Both the position numbers and the translations under genes were made by a program. Shown piece by piece: positions 17,661 through 25,322 of a DNA stretch of 64,000 bases (position 1 is its first letter; every line of letters starts with the position of its first letter). Source of the DNA: Streptomyces cynarae (GTDB lineage Bacteria > Actinomycetota > Actinomycetes > Streptomycetales > Streptomycetaceae); assembly GCF_025642135.1 (NCBI RefSeq), contig NZ_CP106793.1:7780001-7844000 (forward strand), read 5' to 3'. The notes under the pieces are model-generated. The model was not told the origin of the DNA. It made no database searches and worked only from the letters and a program-made list of their open reading frames with translations.

Positions 17661-18815
17661 TCAGCGTCCGCTCGCGACGAGGAGCGGCGCGCCCGCCGCT
17701 GTGGGCCCGCGGTCCAGCAGCCCGCGAGCCGCAAGTTCCGGGATCACGCCCTCCCCGAACCAGTACGCCTCCTCCAGATGCGGATAGCCGGACAGCACGA
17801 AGTGCTCGATGCCGAGCGCGTGGTACTCCTCGATCCGGTCGGCGACCTCGACGTGGCTGCCGACGAGCGCGGTGCCCGCCCCGCCGCGGACCAGACCGAC
17901 GCCCGCCCACAGGTTGGGGTGGATCTCCAGCGCCTCCCGCGAGCCGCTGTGCAGGGCCAGCATCCGCTGCTGGCCCACCGACTCGCTGCGGCCGAGCGCC
18001 GCCTGCGCTGCCGTGACCGTGTCCGCGTCGAGATCGTCGAGCAGCCGGTCCGCGCTCGCCCAGGCCTCGGCGGCGGAGTCTCGGGAGATGGTGTGCAACC
18101 GGATCCCGAAGCGGACCGTGCGCCCCTCCCGCTCGGCGAGCGAGCGAACCCAGTCGATCTTCTCCTTGACCTGGGCGGGAGGCTCGCCCCAGGTCAGATA
18201 CACGTCCGCATGCCGCGCGGCGACCGGTCCGGCCGCCGGCGACGAGCCGCCGAAGAACAGCTGCGGCAGCGGGTCGGGCGGTACCGCGGTGAGCCCGCCC
18301 TCGACCTGGTAGTGGGTGCCGTCGAAGTCGTACGGCTGCCCGCCCCACACCCCGCGGACGACCGTCAGGAACTCGTCGGTCCTGGCATAGCGCCGGTCGT
18401 GGTCGAGACTGTCGCCGAAGCGCCGCTGTTCGGCCGAGTCGCCACCCGTGACGACGTTGAGCAGCAGCCGGCCACGCGTGACACGTTGGTACGTCGCCGC
18501 CATCTGCGCGGCGAGCGTCGGCGAGATCAGCCCCGGACGGAAGGCGACCAAAAACTTCAGCCGCTCGGTGTGCTGGGCGAGCGCGACCGTGGTCAGCCAG
18601 GCGTCCTCGCACCAGGTGCCGGTCGGGGTCAGGACCGCCTCGAAGCCCAACTGCTCGGCGGCCTTGGCGATCTGAGCCAGGTACTCGATGTCCGGCGGGC
18701 GCACCCCGCGCAGCTGCCGGGTGGCACCCGCCGCGTTGGGCGCGTAGGCGTGCCGGTCCACGAGGGTGCGGCCGTCCCCACCCGTCGGCAGGAACCAGTG
18801 AAGCCGTACGGTCAT
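17661..18815 (-). CDS. ssuD: FMNH2-dependent alkanesulfonate monooxygenase
   Basis: 384 residues, bacterial-luciferase-like TIM barrel. SsuD-type blocks include LHWFLPTGGDGR at the N-terminus, FLVAFRPGLISPTLAAQMAAT, GRLLLNVVTGGD and the C-terminal FVLSGYPHLEEAYWFGEGV. It converts alkanesulfonates to aldehyde and sulfite using reduced flavin supplied by a separate reductase. No SsuE-like reductase is in this window. It starts 1 bp before the ssuA stop region, so the genes are coupled. Confidence 0.93.
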   Translation of the reverse strand: MTVRLHWFLPTGGDGRTLVDRHAYAPNAAGATRQLRGVRPPDIEYLAQIAKAAEQLGFEAVLTPTGTWCEDAWLTTVALAQHTERLKFLVAFRPGLISPTLAAQMAATYQRVTRGRLLLNVVTGGDSAEQRRFGDSLDHDRRYARTDEFLTVVRGVWGGQPYDFDGTHYQVEGGLTAVPPDPLPQLFFGGSSPAAGPVAARHADVYLTWGEPPAQVKEKIDWVRSLAEREGRTVRFGIRLHTISRDSAAEAWASADRLLDDLDADTVTAAQAALGRSESVGQQRMLALHSGSREALEIHPNLWAGVGLVRGGAGTALVGSHVEVADRIEEYHALGIEHFVLSGYPHLEEAYWFGEGVIPELAARGLLDRGPTAAGAPLLVASGR

Positions 18816-18816
18816 G

Positions 18817-19848
18817 TCACGACTCCTTCAGGACACGGGGCGCCGCGGTGGACGGGGGCAGGTTGCCGTTGAACTCGGTGTCCACGAAGTCGCCGAAGTT
18901 CACCTTGCGAGGGATGAGCTTCAGGCTGGTGAACGTGTCCGCGATCTGCTGCTCGGAGGCGATCAGCGACTTGTCCACCGCGACCGGGACCCGGGAGGCG
19001 TTGGTGCGCTTCACCGCGGCGAGCGCCACCTCGTACGACAGACCGGTGTCCTTCGCCCACACCTTGGCCCAGGCCTCGGGGTGCGCGTAGACCCAGCCCT
19101 GCGCGCGCCGCAGCCGCTCAAGGTAGTCCCTGATGGCAGCGGCCTTCTTGTTGTCCTTCAGGGCGCTCGGAGCCGCCACCTGGAAGGTGAGGCCGTTGGT
19201 CACGCCGTCGCCGGTGGTGAGGACGCGTCCCTGGCCCCCTTGCAGCACCTGCGAGGTGTACGGGTCCCACACCGCCCAGGCGTCGACCTTGCCGCTGGTG
19301 AACGCGGCCAGGGCGTCGGCCGGCTGCAGGTACTCGACCTTCACGTCGCTCAGCTTCAGCCCGGCCTTGTTGAGGGAGGCGACCAGCTGGTAGTGCGCGG
19401 ACGAACCCTGCGCCACCGCAATCGATCTGCCCCTGAGCTGCTGCACCGCGCTCAGCCGGGAGTTCTTCGATACGAGGATGGCGTCGCCCTTGGACGTGCC
19501 GTGCCAGGCGGCCACCACCGTGATCTTCGAGTCGGCGCCCGCGGCGAAGACCGGTGGGGTGTTGCCGACGCCCCCGATGTCGACGGCGCCCGCGTTGACC
19601 GCCTCCAGCAGGGGCGGCCCGGAGGTGAAGGTGGACCACTTGATCTTGTAGTCGAGGTTCTTGAGCTCACCGGCGGCCTCCAGGACCGCCTCGGAACCTC
19701 CCTTCTGGTCCCCGACGTTGAGGGTGAGGGAGCCCTTGCCGTCGGTTCGGCCGCCGGCCGAGGTCTCGGCAGCGGAGTTCCCACCGCAGGCGGTGAGCAG
19801 CAGGGCGAAGGGCAGGAGCAGCGCGGCGGGCAGGAGGCGTCGTCGCAT
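18817..19848 (-). CDS. ssuA: Aliphatic sulfonate ABC transporter, substrate-binding lipoprotein
   Basis: 343 residues. A typical lipoprotein signal with lipobox LLTAC places the lipidated Cys at residue 21. The mature part has the NrtA/SsuA periplasmic-binding fold, including VDIGGVGNTPPVFAAGA and AVAQGSSAHYQLVASL. It captures sulfonates outside the membrane and delivers them to SsuC. It lies between ssuB and ssuD in the operon. Confidence 0.93.
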   Translation of the reverse strand: MRRRLLPAALLLPFALLLTACGGNSAAETSAGGRTDGKGSLTLNVGDQKGGSEAVLEAAGELKNLDYKIKWSTFTSGPPLLEAVNAGAVDIGGVGNTPPVFAAGADSKITVVAAWHGTSKGDAILVSKNSRLSAVQQLRGRSIAVAQGSSAHYQLVASLNKAGLKLSDVKVEYLQPADALAAFTSGKVDAWAVWDPYTSQVLQGGQGRVLTTGDGVTNGLTFQVAAPSALKDNKKAAAIRDYLERLRRAQGWVYAHPEAWAKVWAKDTGLSYEVALAAVKRTNASRVPVAVDKSLIASEQQIADTFTSLKLIPRKVNFGDFVDTEFNGNLPPSTAAPRVLKES

Positions 19849-19893
19849 GACGGATCCGTTCGTGTGTGTGAGTTAGAGGAATGAGCGGGGGAG

Positions 19894-20658
19894 TCAGCCG
19901 GCTTCGGCGGCCGTGGCGACGCCGAGGCGTTCCAGCAGCCCGGCGCGCACCTCCGCGAAGCGGGGGTCGGTGATGTTGCGAGGGCGGTCCAGGTCGACCG
20001 TCGTCTCGTGGGCGATGACGCCGCCGTCCATCACCAGGACGCGGTCGGCGAGCAGCACCGCCTCCTCGACGTCGTGCGTGACCAGCAGAACGGCGCAACC
20101 GCGCCGCTGCCACAGCTCGCCCACCAGGCGCTGGGCCTTGATGCGGGTGAGCGCGTCGAGCGCGCCGAACGGCTCGTCGAGCAGCAGAAGATCCGGTTCG
20201 CGCACCAGGGCGCGCGCCAGGGATGCACGCTGGGCCTCGCCGCCGGAGAGGGTCTTCGGCCAGGCGTCCGAGCGGTGCGTCAGGCCGACCTCCTCCAACG
20301 CCTTTTCGGCGACGGTGCGTTCGGGCTTGCCGGGCAGCCCGAGCAGCACATTGCGCCACACCTTCTTCCACGGCATCAGCCGGGGCGTCTGGAAGGCGAC
20401 CGCCTTGCGGCGCGGGACGAGGACGGTGCCCTCGATGTCGCGGTCGAGGCCGGCGAGGATGCGCAGCAGGGTCGACTTGCCGCAGCCGCTGCGGCCCAGC
20501 AGAGCCACGAACTCTCCCGGTCGCACGTCGAGTTTCAGTCGTTCGATGACGGCGCGTCCGTCGAAGGAGCGGGTGAGCCCCTCGACACGGACGGCCGAGG
20601 CGGGGGCGGGGGGCTTGGCGGCGCCGGTCGTCACCGGCCCGTGAACGTCGGTCGCCAT
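19894..20658 (-). CDS. ssuB: Aliphatic sulfonate ABC transporter, ATP-binding protein
   Basis: 254 residues. Walker A GRSGCGKST is at 55-63, the Q-loop is AFQTPRLMPWKKVWRNV, the signature LSGGEAQRA is near 136, Walker B LLLLDEPFGALD is near 156, and the H-loop is VTHDVEEAV. It energises sulfonate import. The start at 20658 overlaps the end of ssuC by 28 bp; the same frame stays open upstream inside ssuC but that part is not family-like. Confidence 0.92.
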   Translation of the reverse strand: MATDVHGPVTTGAAKPPAPASAVRVEGLTRSFDGRAVIERLKLDVRPGEFVALLGRSGCGKSTLLRILAGLDRDIEGTVLVPRRKAVAFQTPRLMPWKKVWRNVLLGLPGKPERTVAEKALEEVGLTHRSDAWPKTLSGGEAQRASLARALVREPDLLLLDEPFGALDALTRIKAQRLVGELWQRRGCAVLLVTHDVEEAVLLADRVLVMDGGVIAHETTVDLDRPRNITDPRFAEVRAGLLERLGVATAAEAG

Positions 20659-21509
20659 TGCAGCAGCAGCCTTTCGAGGGAGCGGACGATGAAGTCGGCG
20701 AGCAGGCCGAAGAAGGCGTAGACGATCAGGCAGACCATGATCACGTCGGTCCGCAGGAAGTCCCGCGCCTGGACCATGAGGAAGCCGATCCCGGCATCCG
20801 CGTTGACCTGCTCGGCGAACACCAGGGCGAGCCACGCGATGCCGAGGGAGTAGCGCAGACCGGTCATCGCGCCGGGCAACGCGCCCGGCAGCACGACATG
20901 CCGGACGAGCCCCCACCGGGAGAGCCCCAGGGACTCCCCGGCCTCGATCAGCTGGGCGTCCACGCCGCGGATGCCGGCGTAGACGTTGAGGTAGAGCGGA
21001 AAGGTCACGCCGAGGGTGATGATGGCGACCTTCGGGGCCTCGCCGATGCCGAACCAGATGATGAACAGCGGGATCAGGCCGACGAACGGGACCGTTCTCA
21101 GCATTTGGACGGGCGCGTCCACGAGGTCCTCGCCGATGCGGAACAGCCCGGAGACGAGGGCCAGTCCGGTGCCGATGACGGTGCCGAGCAGCAGACCGGC
21201 CGCCACCCGGCGCAGTGAGGTGCCCATCGCGGAGGGCAGGGATCCGTCGGCGACGAGATCGCCCGCGACCTGAGCGATCCTGCCGGGAGAGGCGAGGACG
21301 TCGGAGGGCAACACGCCTGTGCTGCTGAGGAGTTGCCAGAGGGCGAGCAGCAGGAGTGGGCCGGAGGTGCGCCGCAGCCATCGGGGGACGCGGGTGCGGC
21401 GAGCGGAGGAGGGAACGAGGGGTTCGAGCTCGGACGGTGCCTGCCCATCTTCCGATATGGCGGAAATGTCGGACTCAGCGGCGCCGGGTGGGGCATGGCT
21501 GATGCTCAT
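20631..21509 (-). CDS. ssuC: Aliphatic sulfonate ABC transporter, permease
   Basis: 292 residues with about six membrane segments after a polar N-terminus of 45 residues. The binding-protein-dependent permease loop is present (EAGESLGLSRWGLVRHVVLPGALPGAMTGLR, EAA-like). It is the first structural gene of the leftward ssu operon. A GGAG lies 5 nt upstream of the ATG. It follows the leader peptide by 132 bp. Confidence 0.92.
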   Translation of the reverse strand: MSISHAPPGAAESDISAISEDGQAPSELEPLVPSSARRTRVPRWLRRTSGPLLLLALWQLLSSTGVLPSDVLASPGRIAQVAGDLVADGSLPSAMGTSLRRVAAGLLLGTVIGTGLALVSGLFRIGEDLVDAPVQMLRTVPFVGLIPLFIIWFGIGEAPKVAIITLGVTFPLYLNVYAGIRGVDAQLIEAGESLGLSRWGLVRHVVLPGALPGAMTGLRYSLGIAWLALVFAEQVNADAGIGFLMVQARDFLRTDVIMVCLIVYAFFGLLADFIVRSLERLLLQWRPTFTGR

Positions 21510-21641
21510 GAGTGCTCCATCAGGAGGAGAGCGGCCGGACGGGAACGCACCTCGGCGGCGCCGCGTCAGAGGGGGCTCAGACGTGCGGGCAGGGCGGTGC
21601 CAAGGCGAGGAGAAGAGGGTGAAAGAGCGGGAAAGGGGGCG

Positions 21642-21725
21642 TCAGCGGCCGCGGCGACACGCGGCAGAGGCCACCCGCAGCAGGTCGATATGACCGCGCG
21701 TGGTGAGCAGGGCTGAACGCAACAT
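21642..21725 (-). CDS. 27-residue leader peptide upstream of the ssu operon
   Basis: The peptide reads MLRSALLTTRGHIDLLR followed by VASAACRRGR. It matches the short Streptomyces leader peptides annotated upstream of sulfur-assimilation genes: a basic N-part, H(I/V)DLxR, then a small-residue stretch with a Cys near the end. There is no ribosome site, and the candidate transcription start falls 1-3 nt before the ATG, so it is probably translated as a leaderless message. Stalling at the late Cys codon (TGT, residue 23) could couple ssu expression to cysteine supply. Confidence 0.72.
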   Translation of the reverse strand: MLRSALLTTRGHIDLLRVASAACRRGR

Positions 21726-21732
21726 GCGGCTG

Positions 21733-21762
21733 AAAGTAGCCAGATGGCGCCTTCCAGGTCAA
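21733..21762 (-). promoter_or_regulatory. Candidate promoter of the ssu leader and operon
   Basis: On the minus strand a -35-like TTGACC (21762-21757) and a -10-like TACTTT (21738-21733) are separated by 18 nt. The predicted start point is near 21726, directly next to the leader ATG at 21725. Confidence 0.55.
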
Positions 21763-21847
21763 CGGCGTCTCGACAAGTGGACCGCTCGTATCACCGGACA
21801 CGCCATCAGTTGTGTGTGAGGTCGGTCGTGTGGGTGACGATGGAGGC

Positions 21848-22270
21848 ATGTCCGATGCCTTCAGCACCCGCGTCCTGAATATCGCCACCGGATCCTCGGA
21901 GACGGTCTTCGACCTCACCCGAGAATGTGCGACCTTCCTCCGTGAGGTGAGCAGGGGCCGGGACGGCCTCCTGAACGTTTTCGTGCCGCACGCCACGGCC
22001 GGCGTGGCGATCATCGAGACGGGCGCCGGCAGTGACGACGACCTCCTGGCCGCCCTGCACACCCTCCTCCCGGCCGACGATCGTTGGCAGCACCGCCACG
22101 GCAGCCCCGGCCACGGCCGCGACCACGTCCTCCCGGCCCTCGTCCCGCCCCACGCGACCCTGCCGGTCATCGGCGGAGAGATGGAACTGGGGACCTGGCA
22201 GTCGGTGTGCCTGGTGGACACCAACATCTCTAATGTCAACCGTCAGGTTCGACTGACCTTCCTGGGCTGA
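21848..22270 (+). CDS. yjbQ: YjbQ/UPF0047 family protein (secondary thiamine-phosphate synthase-like)
   Basis: 140 residues. The family core is visible: LLNVFVPHATAGVAIIETGAGSDDDLLAAL, the HGSPGHGRDHVLPALVPPHATLPV segment with the metal-binding histidines, and the C-terminal GTWQSVCLVDTN. Members have weak thiamine-phosphate synthase activity, but their physiological role is unclear. GGAGG is only 1 nt before the ATG at 21848; an upstream ATG at 21812 is less family-like. It is divergent from the ssu leader and ends 45 bp before the recombinase gene, making this junction the probable left edge of the accessory island. Confidence 0.88.
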   Translation: MSDAFSTRVLNIATGSSETVFDLTRECATFLREVSRGRDGLLNVFVPHATAGVAIIETGAGSDDDLLAALHTLLPADDRWQHRHGSPGHGRDHVLPALVPPHATLPVIGGEMELGTWQSVCLVDTNISNVNRQVRLTFLG

Positions 22271-22315
22271 CCAAGCCGTCCGCCCAGGTCCGGCCGCCAA
22301 TCCTCCGTATCCTGC

Positions 22316-23881
22316 GTGTCCGAACGGAGAGATCTTTTGCGTGGTACGGACCTGGAAGTGATCGAACGACCCTACGACGGATGCGGCAAGTGCCTGCTTG
22401 GCGTGCGGCGGCTGTCCCGCATGAAGCTGGCCACGTCATCCCCTGAGCGTCAGCGGGAGAGCGTGCTGACGGCTGCTGCGTCCGTCGGCGGCCACATCAT
22501 CGGCTGGGCCGACGACTGGGAGGTCTCGGGTGCCACCGACCCGATGACGCGCCCGAAGTTGGGCCCCTGGCTCCGCGACGAAAGGGGGCCCTACGACGGC
22601 CTGGTTGCCGCCGCCGTGGACCGCCTTGGGCGCAACGTGGTCGACTGCCTGAATACCGGCTACAAGATGCGGGACGAGAAGAAACTGCTCGTCACCTACG
22701 GGCATGAGGGCCCCTGGGAGCTGGACGATCCGGCGGACGAGAACCGCTTCACCATGGAGGCGTGGGGCGCGCAAATGGAACTGCGCGCCATTCAGCGCCG
22801 TAACCGTGACGCCACCGTCAAGACCAGGGCGGCCGGCCGTCCGAAGGGCAAGCCGTCCTACGGCTTTCAGTACATACGGACGGTGATGGGCGGCAAGATC
22901 GACCACGTCGAGCTCCATCCGCACGGCTCGGAGGTCATACGGGAGGTCGCCCGCCGCATTCTGGCCGACCCCGACAACGTCACCCCCAGCAGTGAGGCGG
23001 CCCGGCTGAACCGTGCCGGGGAGCTGTCGCCGGCCGATCACCTGGCGGTGCTGTATGGCAAGCAGGCGGGAGGTCGGCCATGGCTGCCGGCCAGCCTCAA
23101 GAACATCCTGCTGTCAGAGGCGGCCTTGGGATACCTGATGCACAGGCACAAGCCGGTGCTCGACAAGGAGGGAAACCCCGTCCGCCTCTGCAAAGGGCTG
23201 TGGGACCGGGCGACCCATGAGGCCCTGAAGAAGGCAATCCATGGCCGTAGGCCCTTTGGTACGCGCCACTCGAACCGTGCTTACCTGCTCACGGGAGTCG
23301 CCCTGTGCGGGCAGTGCCACAATAAGCTCTACACCCAGACCTCGAACAACGACGTGCCGCCCCGCTACACCTGCGCCGCCCGGAACAAGGGATGGTTCCG
23401 CGCCCAGGACTGCCGCCCTGCACCGCTCATCCGATCCCATCTTCTCGACAGCTACGTCGAGGAATGGTTCCTGCAGAGGTTCGGCGACGGCTTGATCTAC
23501 GAGACGGTGTACGACCCGGGGAACGGCATCCCCGAACGCATCGCCGAAACGCGGGCCAACCGCGAACGACTGCGCGCCGACCGCGAGGCCGGGCTGTACG
23601 ACTCGCCGGACGACGCCGCCTGGTTCCGCGAACGGTACGCAGTCCTGGGACGCGAACTGGCGACCCTCGAGGCCGAACCGCAGCGCGCGCCCGGTATGGT
23701 CCGGCGGCCGACTGGTGAGACCGTCGCGGACCGCTGGTTCCGGGCGCCGGACGTGCAGGCCCGTAAGGAGATCCTGATCGACTTCAACGTCCGGGTGACC
23801 CTCTTCCCTGCCAGCGCCCCGGTCCGTTGGGTGGCAGGTTTCATGCACGGACCCGAACGGAACTCCATGGCCGCTCTGTAG
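22316..23881 (+). CDS. Large serine recombinase (site-specific integrase type)
   Basis: 521 residues. The resolvase-like catalytic domain has VRRLSR with the probable nucleophile Ser34, the SSPERQR helix, and the DRLGRN motif with a catalytic Arg. A recombinase domain follows, then a zinc-ribbon-like segment CGQC...C...C (about 331-365) and a coiled-coil region near 400-440. Such proteins integrate and excise phages and integrative elements. The GTG at 22316 has no ribosome site; a TTG at 22337 (in frame) follows GGAGAG and may be the true start. It is followed by a strong terminator. Confidence 0.88.
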   Translation: MSERRDLLRGTDLEVIERPYDGCGKCLLGVRRLSRMKLATSSPERQRESVLTAAASVGGHIIGWADDWEVSGATDPMTRPKLGPWLRDERGPYDGLVAAAVDRLGRNVVDCLNTGYKMRDEKKLLVTYGHEGPWELDDPADENRFTMEAWGAQMELRAIQRRNRDATVKTRAAGRPKGKPSYGFQYIRTVMGGKIDHVELHPHGSEVIREVARRILADPDNVTPSSEAARLNRAGELSPADHLAVLYGKQAGGRPWLPASLKNILLSEAALGYLMHRHKPVLDKEGNPVRLCKGLWDRATHEALKKAIHGRRPFGTRHSNRAYLLTGVALCGQCHNKLYTQTSNNDVPPRYTCAARNKGWFRAQDCRPAPLIRSHLLDSYVEEWFLQRFGDGLIYETVYDPGNGIPERIAETRANRERLRADREAGLYDSPDDAAWFRERYAVLGRELATLEAEPQRAPGMVRRPTGETVADRWFRAPDVQARKEILIDFNVRVTLFPASAPVRWVAGFMHGPERNSMAAL

Positions 23882-23893
23882 AGGCTGACTCAC

Positions 23894-23926
23894 GTGGGTG
23901 ATCCGCTTGCACAGCGGATCACCCAC
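23894..23926 (+). terminator. Strong terminator after the recombinase gene
   Basis: A perfect 14-bp stem (GTGGGTGATCCGCT / AGCGGATCACCCAC) with a 5-nt TGCAC loop starts 13 bp after the stop codon and is followed by ATTGTTT. This is a convincing intrinsic terminator. Confidence 0.88.
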
Positions 23927-24012
23927 ATTGTTTCCCCTACCAGGAAATCCCGGCATGGCCAAGCGGAGTCCCACCGGCAAAATCACCGTATCGCAGACAG
24001 TCGAGAGGGTGA

Positions 24013-24687
24013 GTGGCAGTGGCCGGAATGAAGGAGAAGGAATTGCGTGATGCCGCGGTGGCGGAACTTACGGCGGAGCTCTCGACTGTCGACCGAACGG
24101 TCGCCAGCATGGCGTGGACGATAACTGCGCGAGACCGTGAAGTCGATCAGGCCATAGGCGCGGCTTTCCCGTCGGAGCGACGTAAGCGAGCTGAAACTAC
24201 CGGAAAATTTGTCCGGACCATCCTGATTGATGAGATCGCGATAGAGATAGACAGTGCCGACTACGTCCTCAATCGTCTCGTGCTCCCGAATAGTAAGGGT
24301 GAGCAGCATATTTGCGACGGAAGCCGATATTTGAGCCCGAGTTCAAAAACTGGATATCCGTGCGGGTGCCCCGCTGAGATCTTTTGGCGTAAGGCTTCGG
24401 CCCGCTCGGGCACCGGGCCAAGCCCGGATGTGGCACTGCTCTTCCGGGTTCTTGCCGCACCCAATGTCGGACCGATTTTTGTTCGGTCGACCTCATGGGA
24501 TTTTTACTTTTCCCTTTGTCGTCTGCTGCAGGATCAGGGATGGGATTCCGGTCCTGTATTGGCGGATCTCGAGCTTCAGCGGACGCTAATGAAAACTCGA
24601 TCAGGGGTAGAAGTAGCCTTGGTCAAGCCGGTGGTCTGGTCTGGGGGATCGAGGAGTTGGAACGGCTATTATGGGATCGCGGTTTAG
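24013..24687 (+). CDS. Low-G+C protein, tentatively phage gp3-like recombination directionality factor
   Basis: 224 residues from GTG 24013 (alternatives GTG 24019, ATG 24028). Codon use is clearly less G+C-rich than its neighbours, pointing to foreign origin. The C-terminal 100 residues carry CGCPAEIFWRKASARSG, then LLFRVLAAPNVGPIFVRSTSWDFYF and LELQRTLMKTRSGVEVALVKPVVW. This resembles the pattern I remember for phiC31 gp3-like directionality factors (a Cys-containing strand, an F-R-S-x-SW motif, a late TRSG hairpin). It lies just after a serine recombinase. The assignment is inference; it may equally be an unknown phage protein. Confidence 0.55.
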   Translation: MAVAGMKEKELRDAAVAELTAELSTVDRTVASMAWTITARDREVDQAIGAAFPSERRKRAETTGKFVRTILIDEIAIEIDSADYVLNRLVLPNSKGEQHICDGSRYLSPSSKTGYPCGCPAEIFWRKASARSGTGPSPDVALLFRVLAAPNVGPIFVRSTSWDFYFSLCRLLQDQGWDSGPVLADLELQRTLMKTRSGVEVALVKPVVWSGGSRSWNGYYGIAV

Positions 24688-24881
24688 TTACTTCTGGTCG
24701 GTGGAGATGGTGGTGGCTTGAAGATCCACCTGTTCTTGTGTAGGGGCTCTCGTCCTTCCTGTGGGCGACGTAGGACAACCTTCACCGGTGGGGCTCCTTC
24801 GTCGCCCAAGGGGCGATGGCCCTCAGGAACTGAACCCGGCGTACAGCCCGACTCGTCTGCCGCCACCTGCGGCTTTGTCTG

Positions 24882-24917
24882 GGAAAGGGCCTCTGACCTG
24901 CGTCGGAGGCCCTTTCC
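24882..24917. terminator. 12-bp stem hairpin (terminator-like)
   Basis: GGAAAGGGCCTC pairs perfectly with GAGGCCCTTTCC across a 12-nt loop. The stem itself ends in T-rich/A-rich tracts, so it can act as a terminator in both directions. It lies in a gene-poor stretch 195 bp after the low-G+C gene. Confidence 0.7.
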
Positions 24918-25034
24918 GGCCTTTCAGGGGCTTGCCGCGTTACGCGGCGGAAAGTCCCTCGGAAGTCCCTCAGACAGGGCTGAAAGTCCCTGAAAAGTCC
25001 CTGGCGCAGAGGTGCGGGGGACGCCTCTGACCTG
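24889..25034 (+). repeat. 12-bp direct repeat GCCTCTGACCTG, two copies 134 bp apart
   Basis: The identical 12-mer is at 24889-24900 (inside the hairpin) and at 25023-25034. The pair brackets the phased AAGTCCCT repeats. It could be a duplication left by an insertion event or a recombination site remnant. Confidence 0.35.
24952..25002 (+). repeat. Four helically phased AAGTCCCT direct repeats
   Basis: AAGTCCCT begins at 24952, 24963, 24984 and 24995, giving spacings of 11, 21 and 11 bp, that is one, two and one helical turns. All copies therefore face the same side of the DNA. The flanks are also similar (GAAAGTCCCTC, GGAAGTCCCTC, GAAAGTCCCTG, AAAAGTCCCTG). This looks like a cooperative protein-binding array. 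Confidence 0.55.
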
Positions 25035-25145
25035 GGCCAGATCATAGTTCCGTCGATCTTGGTGTGGGTCGAAGGCGGCGGTTGCAGGCTCCCAGTTCCG
25101 GGTGAACGCCAGCAGCGTCTTGCCGTGCCCAGTAGCCTCGGGCCC

Positions 25146-25322
25146 ATGACCGAAGAGACGATCACCGCGCTGAAGAACTACGACTGGCTCGTTCGGAACA
25201 AGGGCTTGGACGAGGTTGAGTTGCACTGGGACAGCGACTCGCTCATCTCGGGCGAAGGCGGCTACGAGATCTCGCTGTTGACCGCTCCTGGGTTCACGCC
25301 GGCGACGCGGCAGGGATCCTGA
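25146..25322 (+). CDS. Small hypothetical protein
   Basis: 58 residues: MTEETITALKNYDWLVRNKG and then LDEVELHWDSDSLISGEGGYEISLL and a polar tail. The composition and alternation look protein-like and the third codon positions are G+C-rich, but there is no recognisable domain and no strong ribosome site. It could be a remnant of a larger gene. Confidence 0.35.
   Translation: MTEETITALKNYDWLVRNKGLDEVELHWDSDSLISGEGGYEISLLTAPGFTPATRQGS

Noticed and set aside
22271..22315. Attachment site at the yjbQ-recombinase junction
   Set aside because: I looked for a matching repeat before gltX and near 24700 and found none that was convincing.
25007..25029. CAGAGG / CCTCTG hairpin
   Set aside because: Only 6 bp of stem with an 11-nt loop; not distinguishable from chance in this G+C-rich DNA.
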